A stretch of DNA of 64,000 nt from Spirosoma montaniterrae. Its GTDB lineage: Bacteria > Bacteroidota > Bacteroidia > Cytophagales > Spirosomataceae. The stretch spans positions 4,124,001-4,188,000 of the forward strand of contig NZ_CP014263.1 of NCBI RefSeq assembly GCF_001988955.1. The letters are read 5' to 3'. The notes beneath the pieces were generated by a model. That model saw nothing but the letters and a program-made list of their open reading frames with translations, was not told the origin of the DNA and made no database searches. The position numbers and the translations under genes are program-made. Numbering within the stretch: position 1 is the stretch's first letter; each line of letters starts with the position of its first letter. Below are positions 7,728-15,628 of this stretch, one piece after another.

Positions 7728-10700
7728 TAAATGAGTTAAACGCAGAGGTGCAGAGAATAACGCAGAGGACGCAAAGATTTCTCTGTTTTCTCTGCGTCAT
7801 TCTCTGCACCTCTGCGTTTCATCTCTCCTGTCAGCACAAACTATTCACCGAACTGCCTGCCACTGAAACGGGCATTGCGTTTCAGAATGAAGTGCACGAT
7901 ACCGACTCGCTCAATATTCTGACCTACCCGTATTTCTACAACGGCGGTGGCGTGGCCCTCGCCGATTTCGACCGCGACGGGCTGACCGATATTTTTTTTA
8001 CGGCGAACCGGCGGGGTGGCAACCGGCTATACCGCAACCGGGGCAATTTTCGCTTTACCGACGAGACAGCGCGGGCGGGCGTTTCGGGCATGGCACACTG
8101 GACTACCGGCGCGACCGTGACCGACCTAAATGCCGATGGCTGGCCCGACCTGTACGTTTGCGCCGTGAACCTGTCGGGCTTGCCGCCGTCGCGCAATCAA
8201 CTGTTTATCAACCAGAAAAACGGCACCTTTCGCGACGAAGCAGGCCGCTACGGACTTGATTTTCAAGGCCATTCAACGCAGGCCGTTTTCTTTGATTACG
8301 ACCACGACAACGACCTCGACTGTTTTCTGCTGAACCACACCATCGACCTGCGCGACGACTACCGCGATGCCTCGGCCCGGCTTACGCCCGATGCACAGTC
8401 GGGCAGCAAACTGTTTGAAAATCAGAATGGTCGGTTCGTTGACGTAACTGAGCGGGCGGGGCTGTATCCGGGTGCTTCCTACGGCTTAGGCGTGGCTGTG
8501 GGCGACCTCAACAACGACGGTTGGGACGACATCTACGTTGGCAACGATTTTCGCGAGAATGATTATTGTTATATAGCGAACCCCACCCCAACCCCTCCCC
8601 AGAAGGGAGGGGCTTTGCCGCCGGATGATTTTGGCCCCTCCCTTCTGGGGAGGGGTTGGGGTGGGGTCACGTTCGCCGAGCAGGGCCGCACCTTGTTTGC
8701 CCATCACAGCCGGTTTTCGATGGGCTGCACCATCGGCGATTATAACAACGACGGGCGCAACGACATCGTCACGCTCGATATGCTGCCCGCCGACGAACGG
8801 GTATTGAAAGCTTCATTAGGCGACGACGAGGTGGACACCTACACCTACAAACAAAGCTTCGGCTTCCACGACCAACTTTCGCGCAATACCGTTCAGACCA
8901 ACCTCGGCAACGGCCTGTTCAGCGACCGTGCGCTGCTGTTGGGCGTGGCCGCTACCGACTGGAGTTGGGCACCGCTGCTGGCCGATTTCACCAACGATGG
9001 CCGCGCCGATCTGCTGATTACCAACGGCATCCAACACCGAACCAACGACCTCGATTTCATTAAATTCATTGGCGATAATCATCGAACGACACAAGTAGCC
9101 AATCGGCAGCGGCTGACGGAGTTAATTGCCCAAATGCCGGAGGGCCGCGTGGCCGACTGTTTCTTTGAAAACACTGGCAACCGCTTCACTGACCGCTCTG
9201 CCAATGCGGGTTTCGACCGGCCCACGCTCAGCAACGGAGCCGCCTACGCCGACCTCGACAACGATGGCGACCTCGACATTGTTATCAACCGCGTGAACGA
9301 ACCGGCAGGCATCTACCGCAACGACGCACCCAAACGCAACTACCTGCAAATCAATCTACAAGGTCTGGTAGGCAATTCGATGGGTGTCGGTACGCGGGTC
9401 GACGTTTGGAGCCGGGGGCAGTGCCGTAGCGTACATCAGATGCCGACGCGCGGGTTTCTGTCGTCGGTGTGGCCGGTGCTGCACATTGGTTTAGACACGG
9501 CGACCGTGGCCGACAGTGTGGTGGTGCGCTGGCCGGATGGCAACCGGCAAATAGTGCAAAACGTGAAAGCCAATCAGCGCATCGACATTCTCTTTGCTGA
9601 ACAACCGCGTCAAAGCAAAGTCATTTCAGCAAGGCCATATCCTGGAGCTATGGCATTACGGGCGGATACGCTCTGGCAGCACCGCGAAAATATGTTCAAC
9701 GACTTCGCCGTGAACCCGTTCATCCCACACAAAGTCTCGACGCAAGGCCCCCGACTGGCCGTGGGCGACGTGAACGGCGACGATTTAGACGACTTTTACG
9801 TTTGCGGAGCCAAACAGCAACCCGGTGCCTTGTTCGTGCAATCGCCAACGGGCGGATTTCGCCAAACCAATCAGGCCGAATTTCTGGCCGATGCGATTCA
9901 TGAAGACGTTGACGCGCTGTTTTTCGATGCCGACGCCGACCGCGACCTTGACCTGTATGTGGTCAGTGGCGGTAATGAAGCGTTCGGCACCGACAGCGCA
10001 CTGGCCGACCGGCTTTACCGCAACGACGGGTGTGGTAACTTTCAGAAAGACAATAACTTACCACCTATGTACGAAAACAAAAGCTGCGTTCGGGCCACCG
10101 ATTTTAACCGCGACGGTGTGCCGGATTTGTTTGTGGGCGGGCGCGTAAATGCCCGGCAGTACGGTGCCATGCCAACGTCGGTGTTATTGACGAGAGCAAG
10201 GAGTAAGGTAAAGGGGTTTACGGTGAATGCGTTGAATCTGGGGATGGTGACAGACGCGCAATGGACCGACCTGAACGCCGACGGCTGGCCCGATCTGGTG
10301 GTGGTGGGCCATTGGATGCCCGTTACAGTGCTGATGAACGAACGCGGGCAGCTCGGTCAGCCAACGCCCCTCGCCAACAGCAGCGGCCTTTGGAACTGTC
10401 TCGTACCACTCGACGCCGACCACGATGGTGACACCGATTTTCTGGCGGGCAACTGGGGTCTGAACAGCAAACTCAACGCCCTGCCCCTGCGGCTCTATCT
10501 GGCCGACCCCGACCAGAACGGCGAAACCGACGCCCTGCTGACCGTTACGCGCAACGGTCGCAATTACCCATTTCTGGGCAAAGACAAACTTGAAAGCCGG
10601 TTGCCGTACCTGAAAAAGAAGTACTTGTACTACCGCGAACAGGCGGGCCTGACCGCATCCGAACTATTCGGCAGTACCTTGACCAACGCCCGACAACTGA

Positions 10701-11080
10701 GCGTAGAAATGCTGATGTCGTGCCTGTTGCGGAATAAAAACGGTAGGCTCGTGGCCGAGCCGCTGCCCAACGCGCTGCAAACCGCGCCCATTTTTTGTTT
10801 TGCCCCACTCGAAAAGGGATTGATGCTGGCGGGCGGCAACTTCTACGACGTGCTACCTTACGAGGGCCGTTACGATGCCCTGCCTCCTACCCTGTTTTCG
10901 CCCCAAACCGGCCTTGTTCGGAATTATCTGCCCCTGAGCGGTCAACTGCGCGATGCCAAACGTATTCGGCTTGCCAACGGTCAGTATGCCCTGTTGCTGG
11001 CGTTCAACAACGGCCCGTTGCGGTTGGTGCAGGAGAAACTCATTTTCCCGCAGGTAGTAACCGAATCACGAAGTTTTTGA
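7724..11080 (+). CDS. Large VCBS/FG-GAP repeat and ASPIC/UnbV lipoprotein
   Basis: Calcium-binding beta-propeller-type surface protein often found next to SusC/SusD genes; its molecular role is not established. Repeats of the type DFDRDGLTDIFF, DLNADGWPDLYV and DYNNDGRNDIVTLDM fill residues 75-540. An ASPIC/UnbV domain (DSVVVRWPDGNRQIV) lies near 600-630, followed by a second set of repeats (DVNGDDLDDFYV, DFNRDGVPDLFVGGR, DLNADGWPDLVVV). The start is a GTG at 7724 (or GTG at 7748). Two oddities stand out: the signal peptide is encoded by a palindromic repeat (7738-7819), and an 88-bp family A palindrome is inserted in frame at residues 286-315, adding a Pro/Gly-rich loop within what should be the NDYxYIN…GTF repeat. 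The 3' end overlaps the convergent DUF6134-like gene by 41 bp. Confidence 0.9.
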   Translation: MINELNAEVQRITQRTQRFLCFLCVILCTSAFHLSCQHKLFTELPATETGIAFQNEVHDTDSLNILTYPYFYNGGGVALADFDRDGLTDIFFTANRRGGNRLYRNRGNFRFTDETARAGVSGMAHWTTGATVTDLNADGWPDLYVCAVNLSGLPPSRNQLFINQKNGTFRDEAGRYGLDFQGHSTQAVFFDYDHDNDLDCFLLNHTIDLRDDYRDASARLTPDAQSGSKLFENQNGRFVDVTERAGLYPGASYGLGVAVGDLNNDGWDDIYVGNDFRENDYCYIANPTPTPPQKGGALPPDDFGPSLLGRGWGGVTFAEQGRTLFAHHSRFSMGCTIGDYNNDGRNDIVTLDMLPADERVLKASLGDDEVDTYTYKQSFGFHDQLSRNTVQTNLGNGLFSDRALLLGVAATDWSWAPLLADFTNDGRADLLITNGIQHRTNDLDFIKFIGDNHRTTQVANRQRLTELIAQMPEGRVADCFFENTGNRFTDRSANAGFDRPTLSNGAAYADLDNDGDLDIVINRVNEPAGIYRNDAPKRNYLQINLQGLVGNSMGVGTRVDVWSRGQCRSVHQMPTRGFLSSVWPVLHIGLDTATVADSVVVRWPDGNRQIVQNVKANQRIDILFAEQPRQSKVISARPYPGAMALRADTLWQHRENMFNDFAVNPFIPHKVSTQGPRLAVGDVNGDDLDDFYVCGAKQQPGALFVQSPTGGFRQTNQAEFLADAIHEDVDALFFDADADRDLDLYVVSGGNEAFGTDSALADRLYRNDGCGNFQKDNNLPPMYENKSCVRATDFNRDGVPDLFVGGRVNARQYGAMPTSVLLTRARSKVKGFTVNALNLGMVTDAQWTDLNADGWPDLVVVGHWMPVTVLMNERGQLGQPTPLANSSGLWNCLVPLDADHDGDTDFLAGNWGLNSKLNALPLRLYLADPDQNGETDALLTVTRNGRNYPFLGKDKLESRLPYLKKKYLYYREQAGLTASELFGSTLTNARQLSVEMLMSCLLRNKNGRLVAEPLPNALQTAPIFCFAPLEKGLMLAGGNFYDVLPYEGRYDALPPTLFSPQTGLVRNYLPLSGQLRDAKRIRLANGQYALLLAFNNGPLRLVQEKLIFPQVVTESRSF
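7738..7819. repeat. Imperfect palindromic repeat, family C, inside the start of a gene
   Basis: The left arm AAACGCAGAGGTGCAGAGAA is matched perfectly by TTCTCTGCACCTCTGCGTTT on the right, and the inner parts (AACGCAGAGGAC / TCTCTGCGTC) are imperfect complements. It starts 10 bp after the GH76 stop and lies inside the VCBS reading frame, where it encodes a basic stretch plus a hydrophobic helix and runs to just before the lipobox. The CGCAGAG sub-repeat is also present more than once within each arm. Confidence 0.9.
8580..8667. repeat. 88-bp perfect palindromic repeat, family A, copy 2, in frame inside the VCBS gene
   Basis: The arms (8580-8613 and 8634-8667) are identical in sequence to those at 3495-3582. 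The 20-nt loop (TTTGCCGCCGGATGATTTTG) equals the reverse complement of the first copy's loop at 18 of 20 positions, so this copy is inverted relative to the first. It is read through in frame as a peptide beginning NPTPTPPQKGGA and ending LLGRGWGGV. The frame is intact on both sides, so the gene probably still makes full-length protein. Confidence 0.95.
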
Positions 11081-11675
11081 GTGGATTCTTTTTGATGACT
11101 TTCACTAACTGACCATTTTCGTAGGTGTATTCATCTGCGCGACCATCACGCCGGGCAGCAAGGTAGCTGCCTTTGGGTGTGCGGCTAATCGCGGAAAAAT
11201 CACCGAAATACTCGGCATAGGCCCGCTTGTGGTGGGTTGGTTCGGTGAAATAGAGGTCTGTGATTGTATAATCGATCAGGGCGCGTTCGGTGGTTGTCAG
11301 GTCGTGTTTGTACTGCTGCGCGACGATGTCGTAATGATCGCCTTTCCACTCCGTGCGCGACACATAATCGCCCCGGTTAGTATGCGTTTCTACCGTTGAC
11401 CGCATCAACTGACCCTGCCGAACCAGATTATCGACTTTGTAATAAATTTTCAGCTTGTAGATCAGAAAGTTAACCTTTACGTCGCTGATGAGCGTGTAAA
11501 ACCATTGACCATCAGGCTGTATTTTCCGGGTGGCGGTCAGAGTGCCGACCTGCGCCCCCGCTACCTCAATGGCGTACCGGCGCGTTTCGGCAGTTTCTTT
11601 TTGTGCATACGTTACGGATGGGCAAATAGTTAGCAAAAGTAGAAGACACGCAACTACGAGATGGTTAATCGTCAC
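11040..11675 (-). CDS. Secreted DUF6134-like protein of unknown function
   Basis: Signal peptide (MTINHLVVACLLLLLTICPSV…YAQ) followed by about 185 residues of predicted beta-rich sequence with alternating RRYAIEVAGAQVGTLTATR and DNLVRQGQLMRSTVETHTN strands. This is the pattern of the DUF6134 (DUF3108-like) periplasmic or outer-membrane-facing family, which has no proven activity. It is the last gene of the minus-strand operon, 56 bp behind the polyferredoxin. Its 3' end overlaps the convergent VCBS gene by 41 bp, so there is no room for a separate terminator. The family name is from memory of its motif pattern; the fold is inferred. Confidence 0.6.
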   Translation of the reverse strand: MTINHLVVACLLLLLTICPSVTYAQKETAETRRYAIEVAGAQVGTLTATRKIQPDGQWFYTLISDVKVNFLIYKLKIYYKVDNLVRQGQLMRSTVETHTNRGDYVSRTEWKGDHYDIVAQQYKHDLTTTERALIDYTITDLYFTEPTHHKRAYAEYFGDFSAISRTPKGSYLAARRDGRADEYTYENGQLVKVIKKNPLKNFVIRLLPAGK

Positions 11676-11731
11676 AATGAAACGTTTTCTGCAAAGCTAC
11701 AAACTCTGCGCTACTTCCGTATTCCCGGCGT

Positions 11732-13300
11732 TTAAACCCCTCTCACATGCACGCCATCGTTCCCCAGAATAATCGGCATAGGGTCGAGAACGCGGCTACT
11801 GGGGTCGGCGGTTTCCAAGTTCAGCACCCCGCGCGGGCAAACCGACGAGCATACGCCACAACCCACACACGACGACCGCACGATGTCCTGACCGCGCTGC
11901 GCGTACCAGCGCACGTCGATACCCATTTCGCAGTAGGCCGAGCAGTTGCCACACGAAATGCACTGCCCGCCGTTGGTAGTAATCCGAAAGCGCGACTTAA
12001 ACCGCTGAACCAAACCGAGATAAGCCGCCAGCGGGCACCCAAACCGGCACCAGACGCGGTTGCCCAAAAGCGGGTAGAAGCCCGTACCGACTACGCCCGA
12101 AAACAACCCGCCAATCCAGAATCCGTAGGTTGAGCGCAAACTATACGAGTCTAAGAAACCAAGTAAACTCGACTGCCCGGTTGCGTAGGTGTACACCACG
12201 GCCAGCGTCATCACTACGGCAAACACCAGTACACTATGCACCACTACGCGTTCTATTTTCCAGGCAACCAGACGTTTGTCAGACAGTTGGCGGTAGGGGT
12301 CGCCGAGGGTTTCGGCCAGGCCACCGCAGCCGCATACCCACGAGCAGTACCAGCGTTTGCCGTAAAAATAGGTCAGCACCGGCACACCGATGAGCCACAG
12401 GGCCGTACCCCAGACAAGCAGAAAAATCCCGAACGTACCGGCCTTGATTTTTTCGTCGATGCGGTAATCGAAGTAGAACGAATAATCGAGCGGCCAGATG
12501 TTTTTCAGGTCGATGGCGGGTTGGTGCAAAAAGGCCAGCAGTTCGGGAATCAGAAACGCGAAGCATGTCTGGAAAAACATGACCGACACTGTGCGGAGTT
12601 GCTGGTAGCGGTTGTGCCGGTATTTGATGAGCATCCGGACGCCCATCACCAGAATAGCAGCCGTGTATAAGGTGCCGTACACGAACCACTGACTGGCCGG
12701 TTGGCCGTTGAGGGCACGGCTGAGCGGGTCGAACAGAATAAGCCAGTTGGTCAGGTATTCGGGGAAGAAATACAGCAGCACGTAAAAGCCAATCAGAAAC
12801 GTACCGACGATGATGCCAATCCAGCCGCCGTTCGTAGCTGGGTTTTTAAAAATGCCGTTGTTACGTACTGTCGGCACGGCCCGATTTAGCTCTTTTTTAC
12901 GGTTGGGAAGAATATAAAGCAACGCCCCCACGATGCCCAGCAATACGCTCAGCGCAAAAAACCAGCCGCTGTTTGCCGGGAAAAAGCCAGTGCTGGCGGC
13001 CCGTGCAATCGAAAACGCGTAGTTGTCGCCGATGACCTTGTCCCACTCCTTCCGCTGCCGGTAGCCTTCGTTCAGTTGATTGATGCGGGCTTTCAAATCG
13101 CTCACAAACCCAAACGAGTACGGGTACGTTTTGCCCTGCATGTCGGCGGTGGCCTGCCGCAGCAGGTCGAGGTGTTCCTTTTTGACGGTCTGCGTCAGCA
13201 CGGCGTCGGTTAGTCGGTACTGACTCAGCGTGAGTGTACCGACAAACGCGAGGAGGCCAACAATAAAGAGCGCGAGGCCGATGCGTTGAATAGGTTGCAT
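11732..13300 (-). CDS. Membrane polyferredoxin of the NapH/NosR/CcoG type
   Basis: Inner-membrane iron-sulphur electron carrier. Transmembrane segments are visible at about residues 7-27, 113-133, 158-178 and several more between 200 and 410. The family's paired Cys-rich loops are present as WYCSWVCGCGG and WCRFGCPLAA. Two C-terminal [4Fe-4S] clusters are marked by CISCGNCSAYC and CVGCGVCSSVCP. Residues 30-110 form a non-membrane insert after TM1, probably extracytoplasmic. It lies 17 bp behind the FAD oxidoreductase, suggesting electron flow NAD(P)H to flavoprotein to polyferredoxin. No nap, nos or cco genes are nearby, so the final acceptor is unknown. Unlike NapH, the first motif has Gly-Cys-Gly in place of Cys-Pro. 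Confidence 0.85.
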   Translation of the reverse strand: MQPIQRIGLALFIVGLLAFVGTLTLSQYRLTDAVLTQTVKKEHLDLLRQATADMQGKTYPYSFGFVSDLKARINQLNEGYRQRKEWDKVIGDNYAFSIARAASTGFFPANSGWFFALSVLLGIVGALLYILPNRKKELNRAVPTVRNNGIFKNPATNGGWIGIIVGTFLIGFYVLLYFFPEYLTNWLILFDPLSRALNGQPASQWFVYGTLYTAAILVMGVRMLIKYRHNRYQQLRTVSVMFFQTCFAFLIPELLAFLHQPAIDLKNIWPLDYSFYFDYRIDEKIKAGTFGIFLLVWGTALWLIGVPVLTYFYGKRWYCSWVCGCGGLAETLGDPYRQLSDKRLVAWKIERVVVHSVLVFAVVMTLAVVYTYATGQSSLLGFLDSYSLRSTYGFWIGGLFSGVVGTGFYPLLGNRVWCRFGCPLAAYLGLVQRFKSRFRITTNGGQCISCGNCSAYCEMGIDVRWYAQRGQDIVRSSCVGCGVCSSVCPRGVLNLETADPSSRVLDPMPIILGNDGVHVRGV

Positions 13301-13317
13301 AGGAGTTGTGGGTTGGG

Positions 13318-14643
13318 CTACGCAAACAACCGCGCCAGCCAGTTTCGTGAACGGTCTAACCGGAGTGTGTTATCGCTTTCGGCGACTACGAAATCGGCGA
13401 ACTCCGGGTTAAAATTGGCTTCGCGGAGCCGGGCCAGTACATAACTCAGCGGCTGTTTGTCGCGAATCCAGCGGTCGACTACGGCGTGGCGCAGCCGCAG
13501 ACCGAAACCGTGCAGGCCAACAACACGCTGCCCATCGGCTAAGTAATTAATCCGCAAACATTGTTCGCCGTTGGTGGCTTCCCAATACAGTGTTTGCTCA
13601 CCCTCAGCCAGTTGGGCGTTTACGGTGCCGTAGGTCTGGTATTCAATATCGAAGAATTTGGCTGAGTTGAAAAAGACGCCCGGCTGGTAAGCGGTTCGCT
13701 TTCCGCAGAGAGTCTGGGCCAGCGTTTCGCCGTGCATCCGACCTGTGTACCAGATTTGCTCATTGGCTTTGCGCGGGGCACCGTCGCTGCCAAACACCGG
13801 CTCCCGAAACTCGTTGCAGTCGCCCACGGCGTACACGTTGGGAATGTTGGTCTCGAAAAATTCATTGACTAAAACGCCCCGCTTCACGTCGATGCCCGCT
13901 CCATCCAGCAACGAAACGTTCGGCGTTACGCCAATCGCCAACCCCACAAATTGACACGGCATCTCCCGCCCATCGGTCGTCACAATAGCCCGAACGCGAC
14001 CCTGACTGTCGGGCAAAATCTCGCGGAGTTCGGTCTGCAACTGCAAATCGACACCGTGCCGACGCAGGTGCCGCCCAATTAACTCGCCCTCCTCAGCGGG
14101 TAGCACCGACGACCAGTAGGTTCGTTCGCGCACGAGCATCGTAACGGAAATATGCCGCGAGTGCAGCATTTCGGCCATTTCAACACCAATCAGGCCACCG
14201 CCCACCACTACGGCGTGGCTGATTCCCTGCGTATTGCGCTCCATCGCGTCGAGGTCGGGAAGACCATATAAACCCTGAACACCAGTCAGATACTGACCCG
14301 GCCAGCCGAAAAACGACGGTTTAGAGCCGGTAGCAATCACCAACTGATCGTAGCCCAGAAACGAGCCGTCGTCTAACCGAAGTTGTTTAGCATCGGTCTC
14401 TACAGCTTCGACCCGCGCCCGCTTTAAATCAATACGGTTTTTAGCCCAGAACCAGTCCTCGTAGGGCTTGGTGTGTTCGTATTTCAGGTGGCCCATGTAG
14501 ATATACATCAGGGCCGTTCGCGAGAAAAAATGGTCTGACTCCGCCGAAATTACCGTAATGCGGTGGTCGGGGCTTTGCTGCCGAACGTGCCGGGCGGTGG
14601 TGATGCCAGCAATGCCGTTTCCGATGATGACGAGGTGCGACAC
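13318..14643 (-). CDS. FAD-dependent pyridine nucleotide-disulphide oxidoreductase (NirB-N/rubredoxin-reductase type)
   Basis: Soluble flavoprotein that would pass electrons from NAD(P)H to an iron-sulphur partner. The N-terminal FAD-binding Rossmann motif is IIGNGIAG; the second (NAD) motif is VVGGGLIGVEMAE at about residue 150; the FAD-closing ATG and GD motifs are LVIATGSKP and VYAVGDCNEF. The redox-active Cys pair of thioredoxin/lipoamide enzymes is absent, as in rubredoxin and ferredoxin reductases. About 100 C-terminal residues replace the usual dimerisation domain. Its stop is 17 bp before the polyferredoxin and its start is 1 bp after the DUF547 stop, a clear operon. The electron partner is inferred from that context. 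Confidence 0.85.
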   Translation of the reverse strand: MSHLVIIGNGIAGITTARHVRQQSPDHRITVISAESDHFFSRTALMYIYMGHLKYEHTKPYEDWFWAKNRIDLKRARVEAVETDAKQLRLDDGSFLGYDQLVIATGSKPSFFGWPGQYLTGVQGLYGLPDLDAMERNTQGISHAVVVGGGLIGVEMAEMLHSRHISVTMLVRERTYWSSVLPAEEGELIGRHLRRHGVDLQLQTELREILPDSQGRVRAIVTTDGREMPCQFVGLAIGVTPNVSLLDGAGIDVKRGVLVNEFFETNIPNVYAVGDCNEFREPVFGSDGAPRKANEQIWYTGRMHGETLAQTLCGKRTAYQPGVFFNSAKFFDIEYQTYGTVNAQLAEGEQTLYWEATNGEQCLRINYLADGQRVVGLHGFGLRLRHAVVDRWIRDKQPLSYVLARLREANFNPEFADFVVAESDNTLRLDRSRNWLARLFA

Positions 14644-14644
14644 A

Positions 14645-15406
14645 CTACTGTTCGTTCAGGTTCCAGTTGTAATCCAGAAACGAAATCTTCGTGCTGGGGC
14701 TAATCTTGGTGTTTGCGTATTTATTCACCCACTTCACCACCGACTGCCCGTTGTCGTTCCAGTCGCCTTTGTACCAGTCGAAATACTTGGACAGTTGGGC
14801 GGCATCTTTACCGATTTTGTTTTTGCTCGCATTATTCAGAAAATCGCTGCCCTGATCGTCTAACTGCTTATCGAGTTTGTCGGCGGTAAAGGCTTCGTTG
14901 CGAAGGCGTGGGCAGGAGATAGACGCACACACGAGGGCGAAGTGAATGCGCGGGTCGTCGAATTTTTTCCGCAACGTGCCATGTTCGATGTTATCGAGGC
15001 TGATGGTCTCGTTGCCGATTTTGATGAATTTTTTAGCCCAGGGCGTTGTCACGAACGGAATTTTGATGCTGGAGCCGATGTCTTTGATACTTTTGAGCGG
15101 ATAATGGTCCAGAATGAGCCGAATCGTGTAGGCGTTATACGCGTTGATCCAGTACGCCATCTGCTCGTTTTTGGGCCACGACGCCGTTGGCGGGTTCTTA
15201 CTCAGCATATCCAAATACTGGTTAAACGCCTTCTCGTCTTTCTTAAAGCCCTTATAATCAACGAGTCCTTTGGCATCGACGTGTTTTCTCAGCAGTTGGT
15301 CGTAGGCTCCGTGATCGACTGGCGCGGCTGCTGGTTCGCGAAACGCCGTTAATGCGCTGAACAACAGCACAATCAATGGTAGCGTAATGATGGTCTTCGT
15401 TTTCAT
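14645..15406 (-). CDS. Secreted DUF547-domain protein
   Basis: Signal peptide (MKTKTIITLPLIVLLFSAL) then a DUF547 domain at about residues 70-190 with MAYWINAYNAYTI, NIEHGTLRKKF, DPRIHFALVCASISCPRL, all core motifs of the family. These include His, Cys and Asn/Glu residues arranged as in transglutaminase/NlpC-like folds, but activity is unproven. The ATG at 15406 is preferred to the GTG at 15424 because it gives a standard signal peptide. It is the first gene of the redox operon. In other bacteria this family is often found near TIGR04283-type transferases, and one such gene is encoded about 1.3 kb away on the other strand. The role is unknown. Confidence 0.85.
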   Translation of the reverse strand: MKTKTIITLPLIVLLFSALTAFREPAAAPVDHGAYDQLLRKHVDAKGLVDYKGFKKDEKAFNQYLDMLSKNPPTASWPKNEQMAYWINAYNAYTIRLILDHYPLKSIKDIGSSIKIPFVTTPWAKKFIKIGNETISLDNIEHGTLRKKFDDPRIHFALVCASISCPRLRNEAFTADKLDKQLDDQGSDFLNNASKNKIGKDAAQLSKYFDWYKGDWNDNGQSVVKWVNKYANTKISPSTKISFLDYNWNLNEQ

Positions 15407-15517
15407 AATCGATTTTATGTTCACCTTTACTTACGACAAACAAACATAGATGGTTTTGCGGGTATCTTTTGTCGCGTAACCGACAAAACCCAACGGCTTG
15501 TTTCGTCGTAGGTACTT

Positions 15518-15615
15518 AACCCCACCCCCGTCCCCTCCCCGTTAGGGAGGGGTGAAGCTTGTGAAGCTTCGCGCTCCTCACCCCTCCCTAACGGGGAGGG
15601 GACGGGGGTGGGGTT
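15518..15615. repeat. 98-bp perfect palindromic repeat, family B, copy 1
   Basis: Perfect 38-bp arms (15518-15555 and 15578-15615) flank a 22-nt loop, AGCTTGTGAAGCTTCGCGCTCC. The arms contain ACCCCCGTCCCCTCCCCG and are built like family A, with a C-rich block followed by a short GGGAGGGG complement. It lies in the divergent promoter region between DUF547 and the Omp85-like gene, 13 bp before the latter's start. A second copy in the same orientation lies at 42116-42211. Confidence 0.95.
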
Positions 15616-15628
15616 GCTTTCTAAAGTT

